NCBI GenBank assembly: GCA_035610365.1
Contig: CM069434.1
Span: 96,460,806 to 96,524,805 of the forward strand
Reading direction: 5' to 3'
DNA from: Aquatica leii
Lineage: Eukaryota; Arthropoda; Insecta; Coleoptera; Lampyridae
Length of the DNA: 64,000 bases
Part shown: positions 54,169 through 64,000 of the stretch, piece after piece
Numbering within the stretch: position 1 is the stretch's first letter
Layout: each line of letters starts with the position of its first letter
Position numbers and translations under genes: made by a program
The notes under the pieces: model-generated
What the model was told of the DNA's origin: nothing
Database searches by the model: none
Seen by the model: only the letters and a program-made list of their open reading frames with translations

Positions 54169-55429
54169 CCCAGTAAACACGGATTGAAACTGTTACAGTC
54201 ACAAAATTAAAACAATTGTTTCATTACGATATTTTTATATCATTTACATGTAACTGACAGTGAATAAATTGAAAGAGTTCCGATTTTTCACAATCAGTTT
54301 TAAACCGTTTCAGTACTTGCAATTTTTTTCCATAATCAGCAACTGTCTAAAAACTGATTTATTAAAACCGAATATTTTTTGAATAACTAGAATTGTTTGT
54401 AAATCGATTAAATAAGATTGAATTATTTTCAAAACAGTGGAATCGTTTTAGTAAAAACGAATACTTTGTGATTAGTCAGCATTAGTCGTTGCTATACTTT
54501 TGATTACTGTCGTCAACGCTTGCGCTGCAAATTGATATCTTTTCACTTGTTCGGTTGTAGTTTGATAAGTGATGCTGTGTGTACAATTACGAAATGGAAC
54601 AATAAACGGTAAGTCGAAACATTTTATTATAATCCATAAATGTAATCAATATTATTATCATTTCTGTTCTTTATGTATCATGTTTTAATTTGTATGAAAA
54701 AAATATAAATTAACACACATGGTTGCGTTAAGGTAGATTATTGCATAAATCTGATGATACTTTAAGATTTATAATTACAGTTCAATTCTTCAAGTTTTCT
54801 ATACGATTATGTACAGCCAAAGGTATTCACAGTGTTTTTATAACTTTCTTATGATTGCTGAAGTGCTATTTATATTAAGTTTGTGTCGTTTTTGATTAAA
54901 AAAATGTAATTAATTGTGTGTAACTCGACGATTATGTATGTATATAAATGAAATATTTATTTCTATGTTACAGATGCGGTTAAAAGTTGCTACTCAACAG
55001 TAACTGATGCAGTTCTCGAGGTTTCCATGAAAAGACCACATCAAAGAAAGTAAAAAACTCAATGTGATATTGTATTTAAAAATATGTATTGTGCAATAAA
55101 ATTTGAAACGTGCATTCGAAAATGTATTATTATATTATTGAAAGAATTGTTTTAGTTCATTATTGAAACAAGAAAATCATATATTTATTGATCATTTAGT
55201 ATCAGTTCAACAACGAAGCTTTTAAAACGCAAAACCGAATGCAACATTTGTTTTGCAACAGATTTGAATTTAAAATACCGAAACTATACTGATTCAAATA
55301 AGTGAAACAGCGATGGACTTATAGCTATTTTATTGCAGTTAGGTTTCTTTTATGTTTGAAACAAGAGTGAATCATCATTTTTTTGTTTTGAAACTGTTAC
55401 TAAACATTATCAATTTTGTGTTTACTGGG
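54169..55429. mobile_element. 1.26-kb element with CCCAGTAAACAC terminal inverted repeats
   Basis: It starts CCCAGTAAACAC (54,169-54,180) and ends GTGTTTACTGGG (55,418-55,429), a perfect 12-bp pair, with looser GAAACTGTTAC and AAAATT similarity further in. There is no ORF of note. A GTAAGT at 54,611 and a TTATGTTACAG at about 54,973 could bound an intron in a non-coding transcript. No clear target duplication, so the ends are probable rather than proven. Confidence 0.55.
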
Positions 55430-57318
55430 TGTAATCGTTATTTAAAATAAATCTAAACTGTTGATATTAAAACTACTGTTTTGTAAAGCTATCCTAAAGT
55501 TCATTTGGACGTACGACTGCTTTAGGAATGTGCTAAACGTACTCGAATTAAAACAATCCAACAATTTCAATCAAAAACCCTTCGTGCCATGGTATGTAAC
55601 AAACCAGACATTACATGAAGACTTTAGCATTCTCTTTGCTACTAAAAAAATATATCGATTTATTTAGAATTATTAAGGAAAAATTAGTAGTCATCTTAGT
55701 GAACTAGTTCAATTGTCTATCAACGTCTCCTTACTGAGACGACTAAATATAAGCTGGCTATACGACTTGAGAACTTCTTAAAGTTACTGCTGAGTGGCTC
55801 CTATTTATTATCATGAGTTTTCCTTAATACTCCTTATTAAGTAGATTGTAAATTTTTAATTGTTATAATAATTAAAATAAAATAAAATATAAGTTTCAAT
55901 TATACAAAATTTGTCATATTTTTGGAGAAGGTTGCCTTCGCATTTTAAACTATTATTTTATGTTTAGATAATTCAGTTGGCAATTCTATAGAGGTGTTTC
56001 CGAAAGCATTATCATCTGCTATTGAGAATATAACAAAAAATTATAATTTTGTACAATAAAATATGTTACTCAAACTTACAAGCATCATCTTCATATTTCA
56101 GTTCATGCTCTTCAAATCGCGTGCCCAGAATCTTTATTTATATCTTGAGGTAGTACTTCTACTTTTAGGTATTTTAATGTTATCCTATTTTTTGATCGAT
56201 GTGTTTTTCTTGATGTGACATTATAAACAGTTTCCATCTATGACTAAAATACATTTCTGTAAAAATGCTTTTTTGATAGAAATAAAAATGGCTGTCTCCT
56301 TTATTTGGGTTTTTGTAATTCAGATAGAGATGATCCCATTAAAACATCGTCAATTTGAGAACAGAATCTGTCTTTTTTCTAAACATATAAGTTCTAAAAA
56401 CAGCATTCTAATAGCTTCATTATTCCTTCAACTGGTTTCGTGGTCTTTTCATGTAGGTTCTTGTTTTCTTAGAGCTTCTGTCAAATGATTTTTTGTTTGA
56501 ATCTAACGCAATATAAAATATTCTCATTTTTCATACATTTTTCTTTGAAATAAACACTTACTTAACAATGCATGCATTCTTAGTTCTAATAAGACCGTCT
56601 TACCATATCTAAGAAGTGAGATTGTATGAGATTGGTATTAAGCAAGATGTAGATATTGAGGAAAATGACAAAGAGATAATTGTTGAGTATGTTCCAAGAA
56701 TATATATCAAACATGACAAAAATGATCTATTGTAATAAATAATTTAAACTGCAGTTTAGGTTTGGAAAAAACAGTAAAATTAAAAACGTTACCTATCAAA
56801 ATTTTGATACGCATCGAAATATTGATACAAACTTGTGGTTTGTCTCGACTATAAGCCACTATTTCATTTTTTTATCTTATACAACACCTACATAATTTTT
56901 TTGAGCCGTTTCAAAAAGTACAATTTTTTGTACCGAGCCGTGATTGTAAGCCAGGCACAGCCCGATATAATAAAAATATATACCCAAAATATAACTATTT
57001 TTTTTAACAACCCGATTCAAATCCCGCTACAAAATCAAATCGGGTTTTGAGCCAGGCTGAGTTAAAGCCAATATAAATGCGCACAAAAATTAAAGAAACC
57101 AGAACAATAAACCTAATAAAGAAACATTATTATACAAAAAAATTGTTTTTAAGAAAGACAGTTTTAAAGACATAACGCTAATACAACAAAAGTAAAAATC
57201 TATAAGACACTGTTAACTTTTTCTTACACAATTAGTCCATCAACAACTAACTATAAATTAAGCACCAATATTTAAAAAAATATATTATGCTATATGCTTC
57301 TAACAACATACTTGTTAC
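55430..57318. other. AT-rich intergenic DNA
   Basis: No supported gene. A short GC-richer patch with GAGCC(A/G)(G/T)GC-type words lies at 56,925-57,060. Confidence 0.45.
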
Positions 57319-57320
57319 AT

Positions 57321-57440
57321 GCAAATTATTATGGAAATTAGTTTAAATTAGAATTTTTGATTCTTATAAATACGATTTATGCAAACTATTATGGAAATTA
57401 GTTTAAATCAGAATTTTTAATTATTATAAATACGATTTTA
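57321..57440 (+). promoter_or_regulatory. tandemly duplicated TATA promoter of the methyltransferase gene
   Basis: Two 60-bp units (57,321-57,380 and 57,381-57,440) differ at only a few bases, and each has TATAAATA (57,365 and 57,425). Only the second has an arthropod initiator, TCAGTT (57,454-57,459), 31 bp from the TATA start, so transcription should begin near 57,456, 21 bp before the ATG. Confidence 0.75.
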
Positions 57441-57476
57441 GGTGTACTACGAATCAGTTACAATAAAAACTTAACC

Positions 57477-58371
57477 ATGGAAAAACCTGAGTTGTATATG
57501 AAAAACAGCGTTTTAGCTCAAAATGACGCAGATTACGTTTTGAATAAGTATTTGAGTGTATTTCAAACAAACAACAACAATATTGTTTTAGACGTAGGTT
57601 GTGGACCAGGCAATGTTACATACGAAAAACTACTGCCGCTATTACCAACCTCAACAAAACAAATAATTGGTGTTGATATTTCAAACAACAACATCGAATA
57701 TGCAAGGCAACATTACCAAATGGATCCAAAAGTTTCATACGAAAAACTCGATATACGCACAGATACAATACCAAACAAATACGTCGAAGCCTTTGATCTG
57801 ATCGTATCTTTGTACTGTTTCCACTTAGTTGGAGATCACAAGTACTTATACACTTCTAAAATATTTTCTTTAAAACAACACTTTAAGAAAAGCGTTCAAC
57901 AACATCTACAAAATGCTCAAACCTGGAGGCAAGGTTTTAATAAGTTTTATCAGTAAATCCTTGATACCTGATATGTATCAGTACGTCTACGACAATCCTA
58001 AATGGACAAAATACATGAGCAATTTCAAAGATGTGGTCTTTAAACCACAAACGGACGAATTTACCAAGAAACTATTCGACGAAATTGGATTCGTGCAAGT
58101 TAGATCCGAAGAACGAGAAAATACCTATACGTACAATGAAGAATATGCTTATGGTAAGATTTGTTTACATTAATAAAATAATTCGTTATTAATTTTAGGC
58201 ATTATAAAATCTTTAAATTTCTTTGACGTACCAAAAGATTTAGAAAAAGAATTTATTGAGAACCAATTTGAATATTGTGAAAATAGCGGTTATGTGGACG
58301 TTGACGATAACGGAAAGAAACAATACCATTTTTCACACACTTTGTTTGTTATAACTGCTGGGAAATCTTAG
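57477..58371 (+). CDS. juvenile-hormone-acid-methyltransferase-like enzyme, three exons
   Basis: The exons are 57477-57841, 57888-58153 and 58199-58371, with introns of 46 and 45 nt and GT..AG ends. Their total is 268 codons including stop, so 267 aa, close to the usual JHAMT length. SAM-binding motif I LDVGCGPGN is at residues 38-46, the acidic GVDIS follows at about 65-69, and SLYCFHLVGD and MLKPGGKVLISF match the class I methyltransferase fold of the insect JHAMT family. Splicing removes the two frame changes, so the gene looks intact. Insects carry many paralogues of this family, and the substrate cannot be told from sequence. It is the only host-type gene found here. Confidence 0.85.
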
Positions 58372-58480
58372 TAATTAACAAGCCTAATAATCACAAACAA
58401 TTATTAGAAAATGTTAAGTATGTTAAATGATATATCATTGTACAAAAGACATGTAATTATATTGATTATTTTACAGCCAG

Positions 58481-58486
58481 AATAAA
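58481..58486 (+). terminator. polyadenylation signal of the methyltransferase gene
   Basis: AATAAA, 110 bp after the stop codon. Confidence 0.55.
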
Positions 58487-58769
58487 TATTAAAATTCCTT
58501 TGTCTATTTAGACAACTCTGATAATAAATCAAAATTAGTAAAAATAAGAAAAATAAAAATTAAAAACTCGGTAGAAAAAACAAGGAATGCGAAAAACAAC
58601 TTCCAACATGACCTTACTCTCTCTTAAATAAAATAAAAATGAACAGAGTGATGATAACACCAATAAAAATGTCGTATGCTACAAAAACCAAACGGTAGTT
58701 CTTAGCTAGTACAAACATAGAACCTTTGTACCAAAAATACAGAAAAACTAGTACTCCAAAAACTTTACG

Positions 58770-61700
58770 TAGGGGGTTATTTAGCCCAGTGCTCTAAATG
58801 CCAACGCGCAGAGATCAAGCAAGCGCGTGTAAACAACGGACAATAGTCACTCCATCGTCGTCCGATTGGTTCCTACTCCGGATCTAGTTCCAATTCCGAA
58901 GTTCAGTTCAATCCTCAGGAAGGAAACCGCGAGCAGCCTGGGAACGAAAGTTTCACGAACTCCAGTTAATCAAAACCTAATACTGAAGAGATAGAAAAAC
59001 CCGAGTCGTATTGCACTAAAGTTTAGTAAAAGCGACTTGCGCATCTGACAGTGGAAGTGTATAGAACTAATAACAATCTATGCAATTCGAATATCCCAGT
59101 ATACTGGTGCATTTATAGGCTGAGTTACAAAAATGGGATGAAACTCCGTTCGCTTGGAGTCCGGAAAGACCGATCTTTCCAAGATCCCAGCGGGTATCCT
59201 CGACAAAGCCGACCTTGTTATCTCAGACCACAAGACAAAATCCTTCCTAGGATCTCTATCACGGACGTTCTTACTAACCTCTTCCCCGAGCAGGTAAAGG
59301 AGGCGATCCTTGAGCAAAACTTGGATACCGCCACTAATGAAATAACGCAAAAGGCCAGATAACACCTCAAGGTGCTATTCAAATTCGGGCCCTGAGATAG
59401 ATCCAATTGCAATTGGATAATTGAACAAACTCCGGATGTAAGAAAGTACCTCATGGCCATTTGTCGTGCTTACGTTGCATGAAATTCATACAGGGTCAAT
59501 AACCATGTACGCATCATAAGGTGCTATAAATGCCAAAAATTCGATCACCAATCAGGTAAATGTAAAAGCGAAATTTAATTCAGCACGATACCCTGCATGT
59601 GCAAACTGTGTCAGAAATGGCCATAAAGGCAAGGTGGTAAAACACAAGGCGTCTTCCAATAACTGCCCGGCGTACCTAAAGAAGCTTGACGCCAAGATTG
59701 CTAAAACCGATTGTGGACAGTGAGGACGCTCCTCTGACTCTTAGGATTGCGCAAGTAAAGCCAAAAGGTAGGTGTCTCGCGGAACTTTGTGCTCTCTAAG
59801 CACGTACCTGTAACAAAGCCCATTCAACTCTTCTAAACAGACGATCCTTTATCTCGAAATTTATATCCTAAATCGTTCAATCCTATATGTGGCGAACTTG
59901 AACCAAGTAAGTTCGAGTGGTTGGTAGGTCCATTTCCTCTTCCTTCTTTAGTGGTGTCGGTTTCTTGAAGGCTTGAGCACTAGTATAAGCACAGTTTAGA
60001 CGTAGGAGAACATAATAACGACTAGCGTATATTTACCGGACAGACCAAGACAAGGAGTACCTGGCCCTTTAAAAAAGTGCACGTTATGATATTAATACCG
60101 GAAGGGTAAGTACGAGGAAGTACACGTCGAAAAAAAAAGGTTTTAGTGGGTAAGAGTGCGTGGTATGATACCGACCTGAGCCCACGAAGAGGAGTAAACA
60201 CAGAATCCTTTCAAAAATCCTCCTAATTCAAAGAAACCAACTCCTCAAGTTTTAGTTACTACGGAGGAGATACAGGACCAAACAAACGACTCTACTAATT
60301 TGGACCAAGACTTGGCAACCTGGGGACTGATAGTAATAGACGCAACCCACAAACTCGCGCCTCCAAAGAAGGTAGCCGCAATTTTGCTGACAACAAAGGA
60401 CTAAGTGAGTTCAAGCAAAAGATTTCCCAAACAGAATATAATCCAATAATGGCCAAAACCTATACAAAAAATCTAGATCTGGTAGCCAAAAACTTTCGCA
60501 ACCACGTAGACTATCTTGACAACGTTAAGGTTGTCAAACCTGAAGAAGTCTAGCAATTGTACACTAATCTATGAAGAACAAATCGGCAGTATAATTACCC
60601 ATAAATCACTGCAGGGGTGTTAAAAAACCAAAACCAGTGGCTCTCTATTACGGTGACTGAGATTCATAAACGGATTAAATGTCTCACAGACATAGAACCT
60701 TCGTTTTCTGTTCAACTGTCAACATGTTGACAACTAGATAACCTGGTGCACGAAGGATGAACCAAACGGTACTTATTCCAAAAAAGAAAAAAGACGGTAA
60801 GTTAGTCAATGACTACCGACCCCTGGCCATTTCGTCTATCATTAACCGTCTATTCTGTGGAATTATTGACCAGAAACTAAGTATGATATGCCTGGTAGAC
60901 GACGCATGTGTAAACAGTAATTAAACAAGGTGATCCCGTATTATTCTTTCTATTTAACGCACTTTTAGAACCTTTACTGCTTACGTTAGAAACCCAGGTA
61001 CCCTTTGGCAAAAGGTCAGACGGTCGCCAGCCTTGCTTTTGCAGACAATTTAATACTAATTGAGTGCATAGTATCACAAACAAACGATCAGCTCAGGATT
61101 ACGGAGCAGTACTTACTAGGACTAGGTATGATGTAGTCGGCGCAAAAAGCGCTTCTTGATAATTCTCTCAAAAAACTCTTGGCACCTGATTGATCCCTTG
61201 TTAACGACTGGCTTAGGCTTCGTAACTACCGTGCGTCTGTTCGAACATCTGGCAGAAAATTATACCAGATATTTGAACTCCCGATACCTAATCCTACGCT
61301 ACTTATACCGTCTAGCCTTAGCAACCCCTCCAGACGAGCTAGTTAAGACCCTAGACCAAGAGCTACGAGTAGTGACAGATATTCCACCTGCCGCCAAGTA
61401 CCGCTAACTGGATGCTGTTTTGCAGCAAAGTAAACAAAATAAACAGGCTTTTTTGCAACAGAAAATAGATCACAGATTAAAAGGCACTAATAAAAAAAGC
61501 ATGGCTTAACATACCTCATCTTTTTAAATCATCGAGACAAATTATGTGCTGACAGGGTGGCAATAAATCGGTCTGGAACCTAAGGCTTCCTGCAAAAGAT
61601 CCAGACAGAGACACTGGCACACATCCTCAGTCAATGCACTTTTACCGAGCAAGATCTGCCGACAGAATGAAATTTGCAACCTCATTGTGGAACCCGTAAC

Positions 61701-62150
61701 AAAGTAGCGGTGACAAAACAACGTCCATCCGGCTAACCTCAAGCGGAAATCTCAAACCGGATCTGGTGTTACAGAACCAGATAAAGGTCTTCGTAAACGA
61801 TGGGAGTGTCCGCTATGAAGTAAGCGATTACCTCGCTCAGGGAAGACAAGATATGATAGAAAAATATAATAAACTGCTATGCTTCCTCCAAAGTAATAAT
61901 AAAGCTCTTGGAAAAAACAACAACAAAAGGAGCGATGCTCAAAAAAATCGTCCAAGCCTTGACGGCTTTTGGCACAACCGATAGAAAAACGCTATTAGTC
62001 ATGCTGTTAATGGCGCACCGTAGTTTTATTAAAATTTACTATTATTGTTTTTTGTCTTGGAACCTCGTATTCCCTATTGCTGCGAGGTCTTGGTGTGTCT
62101 TATGTGTGTGGAACCCACACTCGCATTTATATTTATTATTTTAACCATTG
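58770..62150 (+). mobile_element. R2-like non-LTR retrotransposon relic
   Basis: This plus-strand, GC-richer block is read in many broken frames. RCYKCQKFDHQSGKCKS-type zinc knuckles lie near 59,520-59,700. Reverse transcriptase pieces near 60,770-60,880 read TVLIPKKKKDG then DYRPLAISSIINRLFCGI, then KQGDPVLFFLFNALLEPLL near 60,930 after a deletion, and LAFADNLILI (Asn for the second catalytic Asp) near 61,040. A restriction-like endonuclease motif, NLKPDLVLQNQ..VNDGSVRYE, is at about 61,750-61,820. Zinc fingers, RT and a PD-(D/E)XK nuclease after the RT define the R2-type order. Confidence 0.75.
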
Positions 62151-62812
62151 ACCACACAATCAGGACTGCCACAGCGGTGTGTTGATTGAGAGTATAGTCA
62201 CCGGATTGTAGATGGAAGAGTAGCTTTCACGAAGCCTTTTTCGTCAGAATTAACAGCTATCTTGTTAATTGCTTTTCTCACTTATAATGGGATGGGTTCT
62301 AAGTAAATTTATTCCAACGCCCATATAAGTGCATTCAAAACTAAACAACAAACTCAAAACACCTCCACCCTATACCATTTCTTCAAATTTGTCTATTCCT
62401 ACATCTCCCGATATTTTTCCTTTGATAAGTCACGCTATCTCTTCTTCACTTATCAATTCATTACTCAACCCAAACACAATTCTTTTTTTCCCACCATCAA
62501 CTAACAATGCTATTCTCTCTTATCTTATCTCACTTCTCTCGACCACTTTTATCGATTCCATAGATAATTTATTTCTGAGAAATCGAAACCTAGTTCTTAG
62601 ACTTAACACTGCCAATACTTCTTATCTAATAGAAAACTATTTAACACATTTATATTTACTGATGGATGGGACTAACAAATCTCAAAGACCGATTCTTTCT
62701 CTTAACAGTAAACCAAACTCATTTTTTGGCATTCATGGTTAAAGACAAACTTTTCACAGAGCTCATTGTTATTGTGACGTTAGTGTCGCCTAAATTTATT
62801 TTGAAAATATTT
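62151..62812. other. unassigned DNA between two LINEs
   Basis: The open frame 62,329-62,742 begins at GTG, is rich in S/L/N and resembles nothing known; I do not call it a gene. Confidence 0.35.
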
Positions 62813-62851
<39 letters not shown>

Positions 62852-62852
62852 G
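62813..62852. repeat. (TAA)n microsatellite, LINE 3' tail
   Basis: A run of about 13 TAA units, on the 3' side of the minus-strand LINE. Confidence 0.85.
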
Positions 62853-64000
62853 TTTATTGTTATATATACCAAAGGTACAAAACATTGTCAAAGTGTGCAT
62901 ACAATTATAAATGTCTTATGGAACTATTACGTACAATAACAAAGAAAGAAAACTAATAAACAAATTCGGTTAGTGAATAGAAACATTTATCAATTAAATA
63001 GTTCTTTAGCTCAAATTTAAATGAACTTAAATTATTAATACTTTTAATATTTGTGGGTAATGCATTGAAAATTTTGATGGCACTGTAAAAGGGTCCATCA
63101 GAAAAGATTTTTAATCGATGAGAGGGTGTGGATAAGTTACTATTGTTGCGTGTGTGCATGATGCTATAAAAGTCTTTGTTTAGGGGAAACAGGTTTAAGT
63201 TTTTCCTTACAAAAATCACGATTTCGTATATGTATAGTGATACGACTGTCATTATTTTCATCTCAATAAAGACTGATTTACAATGTGTTCTGGAAGGTAG
63301 CTTTTATACACCTTAATATCCGTTTCTGTAGTACAAAGAGTTTATGGACCAGTTTATTGTTTCCCCAGAGGATAATACCATATCTTAACCTGCTGTGAAC
63401 ATGCGCAAAATACAACTGCTTAAGTATATCTAACTTGACTGTGTCTCTTGTTTTATAAAACGCATAATACATACTACTTATTTTTGAATACAGATGAGTA
63501 ACATGTACTTCCCACTTAATTGCACTGTACACAAATATGCCTAAAAAGTTATGCTAATTTGAAACAAGCAATGGCTTGCCCTTTAAATTTACATAAAGAC
63601 TCTGATTGGTATGAGTTTTTGTAGAAAATACTATTAGTTTTGTTTTTTTATCATTCAGGATTAATTGATTCCTATCACACCAAGTAGCCATTGATGATAA
63701 ACACTGCGTTGCTAGATCTGCTAGGCACTGAGAATTACTGGAGCTGATTATCACTGATGTATCATCCGCAAACTGATATAATGAGCTGCATTTTATATGG
63801 TCTATAAGATCGTTTACATATATTAAAAACAATATGGAACCTAAAATGGATCCTTGTGGGACTCCTTTTGATGTTTCTTTATATCTGGATGAAATTGAAA
63901 GAATGCAATCATTTTCCTGATAACTAAGGTTCACGTATTGACGACGTTGTGTAAGATACGTTGAAAACCATTTTAAAGGAGTACCTCTAATGCCCATGGC
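62813..64000 (-). mobile_element. non-LTR retrotransposon 3' part with (TTA)n tail, runs off the window
   Basis: Minus-strand reverse transcriptase of jockey/CR1-like type. 63997-63554 shows WFSTYLTQRRQYV, SKGVPQGSILGSILFLIYVND and the catalytic YQFADDTSVI; 63532-63278 shows HSRLRYGIILWG; 63261-62953 is the C-terminal region (YSAIKIFNALPTNIK). Two frame breaks separate them. On this strand the element ends in a (TTA)n microsatellite at 62,852-62,813, a 3' tail used by several LINE families. The 5' part lies beyond 64,000. Confidence 0.82.

Noticed and set aside
62329..62742. 137-codon open frame
   Set aside because: It starts with GTG and has low-complexity S/L/N composition, no motif and no splice context.

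Overview
The window is AT-rich insect nuclear DNA. Short introns with GT..AG ends, insect LINEs and a juvenile-hormone-acid-methyltransferase-like gene support an insect; the order is not proven, though a beetle would fit. Almost everything recognisable is mobile DNA, plus one intact host-type gene.

Positions 1-29,507 hold two Polinton/Maverick elements (large DNA transposons with virus-like genes), one nested in the other. Copy B (11,913-27,436; 15.5 kb) is complete: it has terminal inverted repeats (TIRs) starting AGTAGAAACC and a perfect 6-bp target-site duplication, AAGGTC. It sits in inverted orientation about 0.5 kb upstream of the polymerase start of copy A. Copy A begins left of the window, resumes after copy B at 27,443 and ends in its own diverged TIR at 29,507. 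Each copy has one block of closely packed genes: packaging ATPase, small basic protein, conserved 233-aa protein, integrase, minor capsid protein, pVI/pX-like protein, double-jelly-roll major capsid protein, a conserved protein of unknown role and an adenain-like protease. A convergent, spliced OTU-like/protein-primed DNA polymerase B gene faces that block. The ATPase-to-polymerase-3'-end halves (1 to about 7.9 kb, and about 18.1-26.0 kb) are nearly identical inverted repeats, while the polymerase 5' halves and the TIRs have clearly diverged, which suggests gene conversion. Most ORF breaks are one-base homopolymer indels, at different places in the two copies, so they may be decay or assembly error. 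Every TIR carries a tRNA-like Pol III unit (A box, B box, T-run) and a TGACGTCA palindrome. Copy B also has a four-exon 148-aa gene close to its left TIR.

Positions 29.5-57.3 kb are repeat-rich non-coding DNA: a LINE tail (31.9-32.1 kb), a Transib/RAG1-like transposase relic (32.2-33.4 kb), a 98-bp tandem repeat (33.6-33.9 kb), a roughly 620-bp tandem duplication whose second unit holds a 2,645-bp Tc1/mariner-type element (38,591-41,235), a fold-back element (43.8-44.3 kb), a long purine-rich LINE (45.3-49.8 kb), a MITE-like inverted repeat (50.1-50.8 kb), a degenerate LINE (52.7-54.0 kb) and a TIR element (54,169-55,429).

Positions 57.3-64 kb hold the intact three-exon methyltransferase gene (57,477-58,371) with a tandemly duplicated TATA promoter, then an R2-like LINE relic with a restriction-like endonuclease motif (about 58.8-62.1 kb), and a minus-strand LINE with a (TTA)n tail that runs off the right edge.
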